DNA from: Amycolatopsis circi
Lineage (GTDB): Bacteria; Actinomycetota; Actinomycetes; Mycobacteriales; Pseudonocardiaceae
Length of the DNA: 64,000 nt
Assembly: GCF_003385235.1 (NCBI RefSeq)
Contig: NZ_PQIA01000010.1
Coordinates: 62,001-126,000, forward strand
Direction: 5' to 3'
Positions 27,473 to 35,575 of the stretch are shown here, in pieces; the stretch's first letter is position 1; the number at the start of each line of letters is the position of its first letter. Position numbers and translations under genes: made by a program. The notes below the pieces were generated by a model. It saw only the letters and a program-made list of their open reading frames with translations, did not search any database and was not told the DNA's origin.

Positions 27473-28927
27473 TCAGCGCGCTCCGTCGACCCGGCGCGGC
27501 AGCTGCCACGGGTTCGCTTCCTGCAGGGCTTCCGGCAGCAGCGCGTCCGGGAAGCTCTGCCACGCCACCGGGCGGAGGAAGCGTTCGATCGCGGCGGTGC
27601 CGACCGAGGTCGTGGTCGGCGCGGTGGTCGCCGGGTACGGGCCGCCGTGCTGCTGCGCCCAGCTGACCGTGACGCCGGTCGGCCAGTCGTTCCACAGCAG
27701 CCGTCCGGCCAGCCGGGTCAGCGAAGGCAGCAGCGGACGCACGAAGTCGGCGTCGCTCTCCTCGCCTTGGACCGTCGCGGTGAGACCGGGTTCGAGGCTG
27801 TCGAGCACCTCGACCAGTTCGGCCTGGTCGGAGTAGGTGACGATCAGCGACGCGGGCCCGAAGTGCTCCTCGCGGACAGCCTCGCCGCCGACCAGGAATT
27901 CCTTCGCGGTGGTCGCCAGCAGCGAAGGCGTGAACGCGTCGCCGTCCTGTGCGCCTTCCACGACCGACTCGACGCCGGACACCGCGCGCAGGTCCGCAAG
28001 CTTCTGTGCGAACCCTGCCGCGATGCGGTCGTTCAGCATTTCCTGCTGCGCCACCGCGCTGACGGCTTCGCGCAGAGTGTCGTCCAGCTCGTGGCCCTCG
28101 GGCAGGAACAGCAGGCCCGGCTTGGTGCAGAACTGGCCCGCGCCAAGGCTGAACGACCCGGCGTAGCCCTTCGCCACCGCTTCCCCGCGCGCCGCGACCG
28201 CACCCGGCGTGACGACGACCGGGTTGACGCTGCCCAGCTCGCCGTAGAACGGAATCGGCGTCGGCCGCGACACCGCGATGTCGAACAGCGCCCGCCCGCC
28301 CGGCACGGAACCGGTGAACGCGGCGGCGGAAATCCGCGGGTCCTTGAGCGCTGTGACGCCCTGCTCGACCCCGTGGATCACCGCGAACGCACCCTCCGGC
28401 GCACCCGCATCCGTCAGCGCCTGCGCGACGATCTCGCCGGTCCGCGTCGAAAGCTCTTCGTGGCCCGGGTGCGCTTTGAGCACCACCGGACAGCCGGATG
28501 CCAGTGCCGAAGCGGTGTCGCCGCCCGCGACGCTGAACGCGAACGGGAAGTTGCTCGCGGCGAACACCAGCACCGGCCCGATCGGCACGAGCACCCGGCG
28601 CAGGTCCGGACGGGCGCCCATCGGCCAGGCCGGGTCGGCGTGGTCGACGGTCGCGCCCAGGAATTCGCCGTCCCGCAGCACTTCGCCGAACAGCCGCAGC
28701 TGGAACGTGGTGCGCGCGAGTTCGCCCTTCAACCGCGGCGCGGCAGGGAGACGGGTTTCCTGGTGCGCCAATGGGATCAGCTCTTCGGCAGCGGCGTCGA
28801 GCGCGTCCGCAGCGGCGGCCAGCCAGCGCGCCCGCTCGGCAGGCGTGCTTTCGGCGAACGGCCGGGCGGCTGCCGCGGCGGCGGCCAGGACGCTTTCGAG
28901 TTCCGTGGCGGAAGTTTCGCGGCTCAA
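27473..28927 (-). CDS. 2-oxoglutarate-semialdehyde (2,5-dioxovalerate) dehydrogenase
   Basis: A 484-aa aldehyde dehydrogenase starting at TTG 28927 with GAGGAGA upstream. Catalytic residues are in place: Asn126 in AASNFPFAFS, Glu230 in FYGELGSVNP, Cys267 in GQFCTKPG, and AFTGSVPGGRALF for the cofactor. The subfamily, with P-F-Y-G-E-L-G-S and the short C-terminus, is that of ketoglutarate-semialdehyde dehydrogenases. It oxidises 2,5-dioxopentanoate to 2-oxoglutarate, the last step of glucarate/galactarate breakdown, and the two preceding enzymes are encoded upstream on the same strand. The 5' end has been tandemly duplicated (see 28928-29381). Confidence 0.86.
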   Translation of the reverse strand: MSRETSATELESVLAAAAAAARPFAESTPAERARWLAAAADALDAAAEELIPLAHQETRLPAAPRLKGELARTTFQLRLFGEVLRDGEFLGATVDHADPAWPMGARPDLRRVLVPIGPVLVFAASNFPFAFSVAGGDTASALASGCPVVLKAHPGHEELSTRTGEIVAQALTDAGAPEGAFAVIHGVEQGVTALKDPRISAAAFTGSVPGGRALFDIAVSRPTPIPFYGELGSVNPVVVTPGAVAARGEAVAKGYAGSFSLGAGQFCTKPGLLFLPEGHELDDTLREAVSAVAQQEMLNDRIAAGFAQKLADLRAVSGVESVVEGAQDGDAFTPSLLATTAKEFLVGGEAVREEHFGPASLIVTYSDQAELVEVLDSLEPGLTATVQGEESDADFVRPLLPSLTRLAGRLLWNDWPTGVTVSWAQQHGGPYPATTAPTTTSVGTAAIERFLRPVAWQSFPDALLPEALQEANPWQLPRRVDGAR

Positions 28928-28949
28928 TGGATCTCCTCGTCAAACAAGT

Positions 28950-29084
28950 TCAGTACGCCAAGTGCGCGGGAGCGGCCAGCCGCTCGGCACGGTCGGCCGG
29001 AGCACTTCCGACGAACGGCCCGGCAGCCGTCGCAGTGGCGGCCAGGACGCTTTCCAGTTCCGTCGCAGAAGTTACGCGGCTCAA
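28950..29084 (-). pseudogene. junction mini-ORF C (44 codons)
   Basis: TTG 29084, preceded by GAGGAGATCTG, to TGA 28950. Encodes LSRVTSATELESVLAATATA, then a diverged match to dehydrogenase residues 21-37, then LAAPAHLAY, the last part like the C-terminus of the upstream protein. A ribosome could pass from here to the true start 20 bp on. Confidence 0.7.
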
Positions 29085-29239
29085 CAGATCTCCTCAGACA
29101 AGCTCAGGACCCCAAGTGCACGGGCAGCGGCCAGCCACTCGGCACGGTCGGCCGGAGCACTTCCGACGAACGGCCCGGCAGCCGTCGCAGTGGCGGCCAG
29201 GACGCTTTCGAGTTCCGTGGCGGAAGTTTCGCGGCTCAA
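29081..29239 (-). pseudogene. junction mini-ORF B (52 codons)
   Basis: TTG 29239 to TGA 29081, overlapping the start of mini-ORF C by 4 bases. It begins with the same 16 residues as the dehydrogenase (LSRETSATELESVLAA), then continues for about 25 residues as a diverged version, then runs through the next junction in another frame (LGVLSLSEEIC). Confidence 0.7.
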
Positions 29240-29251
29240 TGGATCTCATCG

Positions 29252-29359
29252 TCAAACAAGTTCAGTACGCCAGGTGCACGGCGGCGGCCAGCCACTCAGA
29301 CCGGTCGACCGGGCGGCCAAGACGCTCCCCAGTTCCGTGGCAGAAGCTTCGCGGCTCAA
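29252..29359 (-). pseudogene. junction mini-ORF A (35 codons, internally deleted)
   Basis: TTG 29359 to TGA 29252, with GAGGAGA upstream and only 22 bp after the stop of the upstream gene. Starts LSREASATELGSVLAA, then frameshifts relative to the dehydrogenase because the unit has lost about 36 bp. Confidence 0.65.
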
Positions 29360-29381
29360 AGGATCTCCTCGTCAAACAAGT

Positions 29382-30530
29382 TCAGGACGCCAAGTGCGCA
29401 GCAGCGGTAGCAGCGTGCAAGTCCGGCCAGCGGGCAGGCCCGGCGAGGCCCAAGTGGTACAGGTGCAGTTCGGTCGCCCCAGCCTTCGCCAGTTCGGCCA
29501 CGTACGCCTCGATGTCCGGCACCGCGCTCGCCGCGACCGCGGTGATGTAGCTGCCGATCGCGACCCGTTCCGGCAACGCCCGCCGAGCGGCGGCGACCGC
29601 ATCGACACTGGACTGACCGGGTGCCCAGTTCTGCAGCACCACTGTCTCGGCGTCGTCGGCGGCCGTCGGGGTCAGCCCCGGCAGCGCGCCGGTGACCCAC
29701 GGGTCGAGCGCGCCGTGCAACACGATCCGCGTACCCGGCTCCAGCACAGCCAGAACCGCGGCGCGCAGCGCATCGGTCGACTGCTGCCGTCCGGAAAGCA
29801 GTTTTTCCTTCAACTCAGCCGGAAGTCTATCCTCGACCACCGACAAATCCGCGGTCGCGATCAGCCGCTGCACCTCAGCACGCAAGGTTTCCCGGACGTC
29901 CGACGGGTCGAGCCCGGTCCAGCCCTCCGCGCAAGCGTCGCAGCAGCAGATCGACAACAGCCGCGCGGTGGCCGGAGCCCACACTCCGTCGGTCTTCTCG
30001 TGCTGGTGCTGGTGCACGCCGCCGAGCGGGCCGCACGCCTCCAGCAGAACCGACGAAAGATGAAGTCCCGCAACGGATTCCGCGGTCAGCGTCGCCGCGT
30101 ACTCGCGTACCGCGGGCTGCGCCGGGCACAGCGCCCACGGATACGTCTCGTCAAAGCAGTTGCGCACGGCGTACTGCGGGAATTCGGTACCCAGCTGAGA
30201 GTTATGCGTGAGCACGATCCACGCGGCAGCCGGGATCCCGGCGTCGTTGAGCCGCCGGACGGCGTCACCGCCGCTGTCCTCCGCCGAGACCCAGTCCGGC
30301 GTTGCAGGGACGAGATCCCGGCCCGCCCATGCCTCCGCGCGCACCGGCCGATAGAGCGCGGCGGTCCGCGCGACCACCGACGTCTGCTCGGTCGACCACG
30401 GCGTCGCGGCCCGGGCGCTGTGGTAGGCCAAGGCCACCGCGACCTCGTCCACGCCGAGATCCCGCACCCGCTCCGCGAACGCGGTCTCGCCGAGCACGTC
30501 CCACGGATACGCGTATCCGGTCACCTTCAC
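29382..30530 (-). CDS. conserved unknown protein, probable TIM-barrel, in the aldarate operon
   Basis: A 382-aa cytoplasmic protein. MKVTGYAYPWDVLGE and AERVRDLGVDEVAVALAYHSAR look like the first strands and helices of a barrel of the glycoside-hydrolase or enolase-fold type; a cysteine/histidine-rich piece (LEACGPLGGVHQHQHEKTDG, then SICCCDACAEGW) could bind metal. I do not recognise the family; it is often labelled only 'alanine-rich protein' in such clusters, from memory. The gene lies 4 bp after the glucarate dehydratase stop, so it belongs to the operon. A lactonase or isomerase is the one step missing between uronate dehydrogenase and the dehydratase, and this protein could supply it; that is speculation. 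Confidence 0.6.
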   Translation of the reverse strand: MKVTGYAYPWDVLGETAFAERVRDLGVDEVAVALAYHSARAATPWSTEQTSVVARTAALYRPVRAEAWAGRDLVPATPDWVSAEDSGGDAVRRLNDAGIPAAAWIVLTHNSQLGTEFPQYAVRNCFDETYPWALCPAQPAVREYAATLTAESVAGLHLSSVLLEACGPLGGVHQHQHEKTDGVWAPATARLLSICCCDACAEGWTGLDPSDVRETLRAEVQRLIATADLSVVEDRLPAELKEKLLSGRQQSTDALRAAVLAVLEPGTRIVLHGALDPWVTGALPGLTPTAADDAETVVLQNWAPGQSSVDAVAAARRALPERVAIGSYITAVAASAVPDIEAYVAELAKAGATELHLYHLGLAGPARWPDLHAATAAAHLAS

Positions 30531-30534
30531 CGGC

Positions 30535-31791
30535 TCACCACCTCGCCGTGTTCGGTTCGAAGCCGGGCGTGTACTTGCGCATGTACGTCACATCGTCCCG
30601 TTTGGTCAGTCCACATCGGACATAGTCCTCATGCGCCCTGGCGAGCGCGTCCTGGTCCAGCGTGATCCCGAGCCCGGGACGGTCCGGCACCGCCACCGCT
30701 CCGTCGACGAAGTCCAGTGCTCCCGGTTCGATCACGTCGGCAGTCTTCCACGGCCAGTGCGTGTCGCAGGCATACGTCAGATGCGGGGTCGCCGCCGCGA
30801 CGTGCACCATCGCGGCGAGGCTGATGCCGAGGTGGCTGTTGGAGTGCATGGACAGGCCGACCCCGAAGCTCTCGCAGGCCACCGACAGCGCCTGGGTGTC
30901 GCGCATTCCGCCCCAGAAGTGGTGGTCGGACAACAGAACGCCGATCGCCCGCGCCCGGAACGCCGGCTCCAGGTCGCCGAAGTTGACCACGCACATGTTG
31001 GTGGCCAGCGGCATGCTCGCCTCGCGCGCGACCCGCGCCATGCCCTCGATACCGGGCGTCGGGTCTTCGAGGTACTCCAGGACGCCGTCGAGTTCGGCGG
31101 CCACGCGGACGCTCGTCTCAGGCGTCCACGCCGCGTTCGGATCGATGCGCAGCGGGTGCCCGGGGAACGCTTCGGCCAGCGCGCGGATCCCCTCGATCTC
31201 TTGCTCTGGCGCGAAAACCCCGCCCTTGAGCTTGATCGAACGGAACCCGTACTCCTCGACCATTCGCTGAGCCGAACCGACCAGCGCTTCCGGAGTGAGG
31301 ATGTCGCCCCAGCTGTCTTCGTCCGCCCCGATGTGCGCGCCGTACTTGTAGAACAGGTACGCGGAGAAGTCGACGGCGTCGCGGGCTTTCCCGCCGAGCA
31401 GGTCGGCGACCGGACGGCCGAGGAACTGCCCTTGCGCGTCCAGGCAGGCGACCTCGAACAGCGAGTACACGCTGGCGATCGTCTTGCGGATGGAGAACCC
31501 GCCGATCAGGCCGTGTTCGTCGGTCAGCACGGTCCCGGCCAGTTCACGCGCGACGATCCGCTTGAGGCCCGGCAGGTCGAAAATGTCGTGTCCGGCCAGT
31601 TCCGGCAGCACCTTGCGCACCTCGCCGAGGAACGCCGCGTCGCCGTACGACTCGCCGAGGCCGACCACGCCGTCGTCGCACACCACCTGGACCACGCTGC
31701 GCAACGCGAACGGCTCGTGCACGCCCATCACGTTGAGCAGCGGTGCGTCCGCGAAGGCGACCGGGGTCAGCACCACGTCCCGGATCTTCAT
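30535..31791 (-). CDS. glucarate dehydratase (enolase superfamily)
   Basis: A 418-aa member of the mandelate-racemase/glucarate-dehydratase branch. The KxK pair is in SIKLKGG (Lys187, Lys189), metal ligands are Asp217 (RIDPNAAW), Glu242 (EYLEDPTPG) and Asp289 (LLSDHHFWGG), and the His general base is His316 (GLSMHSNSHLG). These are the full set for the superfamily, and GLSMHSNSHLG and FDLPGLKRIV match glucarate dehydratases. The product is 5-keto-4-deoxy-D-glucarate, used by the enzyme encoded just upstream. ATG 31791 shares one base with the stop of that gene, so translation is coupled. Confidence 0.88.
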   Translation of the reverse strand: MKIRDVVLTPVAFADAPLLNVMGVHEPFALRSVVQVVCDDGVVGLGESYGDAAFLGEVRKVLPELAGHDIFDLPGLKRIVARELAGTVLTDEHGLIGGFSIRKTIASVYSLFEVACLDAQGQFLGRPVADLLGGKARDAVDFSAYLFYKYGAHIGADEDSWGDILTPEALVGSAQRMVEEYGFRSIKLKGGVFAPEQEIEGIRALAEAFPGHPLRIDPNAAWTPETSVRVAAELDGVLEYLEDPTPGIEGMARVAREASMPLATNMCVVNFGDLEPAFRARAIGVLLSDHHFWGGMRDTQALSVACESFGVGLSMHSNSHLGISLAAMVHVAAATPHLTYACDTHWPWKTADVIEPGALDFVDGAVAVPDRPGLGITLDQDALARAHEDYVRCGLTKRDDVTYMRKYTPGFEPNTARW

Positions 31792-32723
31792 CAGAGGCCT
31801 TTCAGCACGGCGAAACCGTTCTCGACGACCTTGCCCAGCCGGTCGATCTGCTCGGGCGTCGGCTCGATCAGCGGCGGCCGGACCGTGCCGACCTTGTCGC
31901 CGCGCAACCGGGCGGCGGCCTTCACCAGCGACACCGCGAAGCCGGGCGTTTCGTCGCGCAAGGCCACCAGCGGCAGGTAGAACCCGGCGAGCAGCGCGTC
32001 CATCGTCGCGTTGTCGTCCTCGGCTAGCGCGCGGTGGAAGCGGTGTGCGATCTCCGGCGCGAAGCAGTGCACCGCCGAGGAGTAGCGCGCGACGCCAGCC
32101 GCCGCGTACGCCTTCGCGGACACCTCCGCGGTCGGCAAGCCGTTGAAGAACAAGAAGTCCGCGGAACGCTGCGTGCCGAGCGCGCGGATCGTCGTGACGA
32201 TCCGGGTCATCGCTTCGACGTCGCCGTAGCCGTCCTTGATCCCGACCACCGACGGGATGTCCAGCAGCTTCGCCGCGGCCGGCGCGGTGAACACACCGGT
32301 GCTGCGGTGGTAGACGATCACCGGCACGGAGGTGTCGCCGACCGCGTAGCGCACGTAGTCGACCAGCCCCTCCTGCGGCCCCGTGACCAGGTACGGCGGA
32401 AGCAGCAGCACGCCGTCGGCGTTCCCCGCCTGCGCCGCCGCGACGCCCGCGCGCGCAGTGGCCGCGCCGCCGCCCGCGCCGACCCACACCGGCACGCGAC
32501 CGTTCACGACTTCACGCGCCTTCGCCAGCAGCGCGGCGACCTCGTCGACCGACAGCGAGCTGAATTCCCCGGTGCCGCACGCGACGAACAGCGCACCCGC
32601 ACCGGCGGCGACGTGGCTCTCCACGTTCTCCGCGAACCCGTCGAGGTTGATCTCGAGGTCTTCGGTGAAGGGGGTCAGCGGGAACGCCAGCAAGCCGTCC
32701 AGCTCGATTTCGGTCTGCACCAT
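31791..32723 (-). CDS. kdgD: 5-dehydro-4-deoxyglucarate dehydratase
   Basis: A 310-aa class I aldolase-fold enzyme of the DapA/NAL superfamily. The Schiff-base lysine is Lys163 in VVGIKDGYGD and the catalytic tyrosine is Tyr138 in IVYHRST. LLAFPLTPFTEDLEINLDGF is a strong N-terminal signature for KdgD. It removes water and CO2 from 5-keto-4-deoxyglucarate to give 2,5-dioxopentanoate, the substrate of the dehydrogenase at 27473. ATG 32723 is preferred to TTG 32738 since GGAG precedes it by nine bases. It is the first gene of the minus-strand operon, divergent from the IclR gene. Confidence 0.88.
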   Translation of the reverse strand: MVQTEIELDGLLAFPLTPFTEDLEINLDGFAENVESHVAAGAGALFVACGTGEFSSLSVDEVAALLAKAREVVNGRVPVWVGAGGGAATARAGVAAAQAGNADGVLLLPPYLVTGPQEGLVDYVRYAVGDTSVPVIVYHRSTGVFTAPAAAKLLDIPSVVGIKDGYGDVEAMTRIVTTIRALGTQRSADFLFFNGLPTAEVSAKAYAAAGVARYSSAVHCFAPEIAHRFHRALAEDDNATMDALLAGFYLPLVALRDETPGFAVSLVKAAARLRGDKVGTVRPPLIEPTPEQIDRLGKVVENGFAVLKGL

Positions 32724-32737
32724 CAGTTTCTGCTCCA

Positions 32738-32782
32738 ATGTTCACATTCTTGAATGGAGTCTGTTATCGTGACCATGTTCAC
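32738..32782. promoter_or_regulatory. candidate IclR operator region
   Basis: ATGTTCAC occurs twice in direct orientation, at 32738-32745 and 32775-32782, in the divergent control region of kdgD and the IclR gene. The second copy is part of the imperfect dyad GTGA-N6-TCAC (32769-32782). A TAATAT box at 32807-32812 could be the -10 of the IclR gene. The site size suits a dimeric winged-helix regulator; no binding is proven. Confidence 0.4.
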
Positions 32783-32852
32783 CCACAAGAACGCTGTTCG
32801 GGACGCTAATATGGCCGGACTCACAAGTCAACGGCCCGGTTGGAGGACGCGC

Positions 32853-33650
32853 ATGGCGCAGAAGACAGACCCCGCCACCGCTCCCGCGGAGTCCGCGGGC
32901 GTGAAGTCGGCGCGGCGCGCCATCGACCTGATCGAGACGTTCGCCGCGAACGACGTGTGGCTGTCGCTGTCTGATCTCCATGCGCGCACCGGGTTCCCTC
33001 GCTCCAGTCTGCACGGTCTGCTGCGCACCCTGCTGGACGCGGGCTGGCTGGAGGCCGACGCGAACTCCGCGCGCTACCGGCTCGGCGTGCGCGCGCTGAT
33101 CTGCGGCACCGCCTACCTCGACCGCGACGCGATCGTCCCCTACGCCACCGAAGCGCTGGAGCGCATCCGCGAGAAGACCGGCTTCACCGCGCATTTCGCG
33201 CGCCGCAACCGGACCGAGGTCGTCTACCTGGAGACGCGCGAGTCGCAGCACTCCACGCACCTGATCTCGCGCGTCGGGCGCACCCTGCCCACGCACGCGA
33301 CCGCCCTGGGCAAGGCGTTGCTAGCCGAGCTGACCCACGAAGAGGTCGAGGCGCTCATGCCCGAGGAGCTGGTCGCACTCACCCCGAACACCATCACCAC
33401 GCTCGACGCGCTGCACGCGGACCTCGCGCGCACCCGGGAACGCGGGTACGCCGCCGAGATCGAAGAGGGCACCCTCGGTGTGCGCTGCGTGGCCGCGGTC
33501 ATCCCGTACCGCATTCCCGGCACCGACGCGATGAGCTGCTCGATGCCGCTGGGCAAGGTCACCGACGCCGACGTCGAGCGCGTCGGCGAACTGCTGGCCG
33601 AGACCACCGCCGAGCTTGGCCAGCAACTGCGCCGCGCCGGAATCCGCTGA
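32853..33650 (+). CDS. IclR-family transcriptional regulator
   Basis: A 265-aa regulator. ATG 32853 has GGAGGA at an ideal distance. The winged helix-turn-helix spans about 12-75: SARRAIDLIETF, LSLSDLHARTGFPRSSLHGL and LLDAGWLEADANSARYRLG. The C-terminal IclR effector domain follows, with THATALGKALLAEL and a cysteine-containing RCVAAVIPYR, which line the ligand pocket in this family. It is divergent from the glucarate operon and upstream of uronate dehydrogenase, so it probably senses an aldarate or an early intermediate and controls both transcripts. Whether it represses or activates is not visible. Confidence 0.88.
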   Translation: MAQKTDPATAPAESAGVKSARRAIDLIETFAANDVWLSLSDLHARTGFPRSSLHGLLRTLLDAGWLEADANSARYRLGVRALICGTAYLDRDAIVPYATEALERIREKTGFTAHFARRNRTEVVYLETRESQHSTHLISRVGRTLPTHATALGKALLAELTHEEVEALMPEELVALTPNTITTLDALHADLARTRERGYAAEIEEGTLGVRCVAAVIPYRIPGTDAMSCSMPLGKVTDADVERVGELLAETTAELGQQLRRAGIR

Positions 33651-33668
33651 CCGCCGCCACCCGTGCCC

Positions 33669-33714
33669 CTCGTGAGTGCCTATCGCGGTTCTAACCGTGA
33701 TCAGCACTCACGAG
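33669..33714. terminator. palindromic repeat family 2, copy B, followed by a T-run
   Basis: 22-nt arms (33669-33690 and 33693-33714, three mismatches) with a 2-nt centre, then CTTTTA. It ends 14 bp before ATG 33734 of the dehydrogenase. It resembles copy A at 27421 in its GTGAGTG outer part and centre. It may end the IclR transcript. Confidence 0.65.
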
Positions 33715-33733
33715 CTTTTATGGAAGGAACCCC

Positions 33734-34558
33734 ATGCCAGACCAGCGTGTGCTGATCACCGGATCGGCCGGCGTCGTCGGCACCCTGATGCGGCCGCGGC
33801 TGCGCCGTGAAGGCCGGGTGCTGCGGCTGCTCGACCTGGCCGAGCAGCCCGCCGCCGAGGACGGCGAAGCGGTCGAGATCGTGACCGGCTCGGTCACCGA
33901 CCCCGAGGCGATGGCCGCGGCCTGCGCGGGTGCCGACGCGTTGATCCACCTGGGCGGGCTCAGCCGCGAGGCGTCGTGGGATGCCACCCTCGACGTCAAC
34001 ATCAACGGCACGCACACCGTCCTCGAAGCCGCCCGGGAGGCCGGGATCCGCCGGGTCGTGCTCGCCTCGAGCAACCACGCCGTCGGCTTCCGCCGGAACG
34101 CCGACGCGGGCGAGAGCGGCCTGCCCGCCGACTCCAGCCCACGGCCGGACACTTATTACGGCGTAAGCAAAGCCGCCATCGAAGCGCTGGGCAGCCTGTA
34201 CGCGTCCCGCTTCGACATGGACGTGATCGTCATCCGCATCGGCTCGTGCTTCGAGACCCCGCTTCCGCTCGGCATCCGCGGCCTGACCAGCTGGTTGTCG
34301 CCGGACGACGGGGCGCGGCTGTTCGAGGCCTGCCTGAGCGCGCCGTCGCCGGGCTACCGGCTGGTCTGGGGCGTCTCGGACAACACCCGCCGCGTCTACT
34401 CTCTCGCCGAGGCCGAGGCGCTGGGCTACAAGTCCCACGACAACGCCGAGGTCTACGCCGAGCAGCTGGCGGACAAGCCCGCGCCGACCGGTGCGGCCGC
34501 CGAGTACGTCGGCGGGCCGTTCTGCACCGCACCGCTGGGCGTGTTCAACCCGCTCTGA
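33734..34558 (+). CDS. udh: NAD-dependent uronate dehydrogenase
   Basis: A 274-aa short-chain-dehydrogenase-like enzyme. The nucleotide site is VLITGSAGVVG (about 6-16); VLASSNHAVGF gives the catalytic serine, and TYYGVSKAA holds Tyr142 and Lys146. SSNHAVGF and YYGVSK are typical of uronate dehydrogenases, which oxidise D-glucuronate or D-galacturonate to the aldaro-lactone. The product, after opening, feeds the divergent glucarate operon, which fits its place next to the IclR gene. GAAGGAACCCC precedes the ATG. The 83-bp gap to the IclR gene carries a palindrome, so the two may be separate transcripts. Confidence 0.84.
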   Translation: MPDQRVLITGSAGVVGTLMRPRLRREGRVLRLLDLAEQPAAEDGEAVEIVTGSVTDPEAMAAACAGADALIHLGGLSREASWDATLDVNINGTHTVLEAAREAGIRRVVLASSNHAVGFRRNADAGESGLPADSSPRPDTYYGVSKAAIEALGSLYASRFDMDVIVIRIGSCFETPLPLGIRGLTSWLSPDDGARLFEACLSAPSPGYRLVWGVSDNTRRVYSLAEAEALGYKSHDNAEVYAEQLADKPAPTGAAAEYVGGPFCTAPLGVFNPL

Positions 34559-34599
34559 GAGGTACTCTCGCGCACGGGACCCTCGAAGAGGAGGACGCC

Positions 34600-35481
34600 G
34601 TGGGCGAGCTGGGGCCTGCCGACACGAACGGCATCCTTTCTCTGCCGTGGATCCGCCCGGAACGCACCAGCGCGGGTCTCGGCTGGGACCGGATCTACCT
34701 GTCCAAACAGCGCGAACGGCCGTACCGCGCCGAGTTCGGGCCCGCCCGCACGCACCAGCTGATCCTGCACCTCGCCGGTCCGGTCACGGTCCGCCGCGGC
34801 GTCGGGTCGCCCGGCGAACGCAGCCGCCGGATCCCGGCGGGCGGGCTCTTTCTCCAGCCGTCGCAGCAGGAGCTGTCGGTGGAACTCGGCGGCGAACTGG
34901 ACACGCTGCACGTGTACCTGCCGGATTCGGCGGTGCAGGAGGCCGCCGCATCGGACGCTCCGGTCCGGCTGGCCGACGAACTCGGCAGCGTCGACCCGCT
35001 GCTCGAACAGCTGGTCCTCGCGCTCGACAGCGTCGTGCGGGAATGGGAGCCGGGCGCTCGCGCGTACGCGGATCAGCTCGGCGCGCTCGTGGCGGCGCAG
35101 CTCGCGCGGCAGCACCGGTCCGGGCGGAGTACCCCTGCAGCACCGCAGCCTGCGGAAGCCCTGACTGATCGGCAGTTCGCCCAGGTGCGCGAGCTGATGG
35201 ACGAACGCCTCGCCGAACCGCTCGGGCTGGCTGAGCTGGCAGCGGCGGCCGGGTTGAGCGTCAGCCGGTTCGCCCGGCGGTTCAAGGCTCGCACCGGGTT
35301 GCCGCCGCACCGGTACCTGCTGCGGCTGCGGGTGAATCAAGCCGGGTTGCTGCTGCGGACCGGCGCCGAGCCGATCGCGGACATCGCCGTGCGCTGCGGT
35401 TTCTCCCATCAGGAACACCTCACCCGAGTCCTGCGCGCCCACCTGGGCACCACGCCCGCCGCGCTTCGCCGGGACGGCTGA
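34600..35481 (+). CDS. AraC-family transcriptional regulator
   Basis: A 293-aa regulator from GTG 34600, with GAGGAGGA six bases upstream. The N-terminal half is a cupin-like effector domain (QLILHLAGPVTVRRG, IPAGGLFLQPS). The C-terminal 100 residues carry two helix-turn-helix motifs: LGLAELAAAAGLSVSRFARR, and EPIADIAVRCGFSHQEHLTR with the conserved P-x-x-YLLRLRVNQA link. It precedes the aromatic genes by 94 bp on the same strand and is therefore the likely activator of that operon. The inducer would be an aromatic acid or hydroxyquinol-related compound. The gap to the preceding gene is 41 bp, so read-through from udh is possible. Confidence 0.85.
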   Translation: MGELGPADTNGILSLPWIRPERTSAGLGWDRIYLSKQRERPYRAEFGPARTHQLILHLAGPVTVRRGVGSPGERSRRIPAGGLFLQPSQQELSVELGGELDTLHVYLPDSAVQEAAASDAPVRLADELGSVDPLLEQLVLALDSVVREWEPGARAYADQLGALVAAQLARQHRSGRSTPAAPQPAEALTDRQFAQVRELMDERLAEPLGLAELAAAAGLSVSRFARRFKARTGLPPHRYLLRLRVNQAGLLLRTGAEPIADIAVRCGFSHQEHLTRVLRAHLGTTPAALRRDG

Positions 35482-35575
35482 CGCGCGCGTTTCGTGCAGC
35501 CCGCTCAGCACGTCTGTGCAGGCGCTGGGTCTTCGCCACCCGGATACTCGACGTACCCGCGTGGAAGGACCGTCG

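Larger units (their letters stand above)
28928..29381 (-). repeat. three tandem copies of the gene junction (last codons, RBS, start codons)
   Basis: Successive units of 120, 155 and 157 bp begin with TTG starts at 29359, 29239 and 29084 and end at the true dehydrogenase start at 28927. Each unit carries an intergenic piece with a Shine-Dalgarno sequence (GAGGAGA or GATGAGA), then the first codons of the dehydrogenase (LSRETSATELESVLAA), and two of the three then run into sequence matching the last codons of the upstream gene (AHLAY or WLAAARALG versus AHLAS-stop). The array is therefore a repeated duplication of one gene-gene junction. Copies differ by point changes; the leftmost two are most alike. 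Confidence 0.85.
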
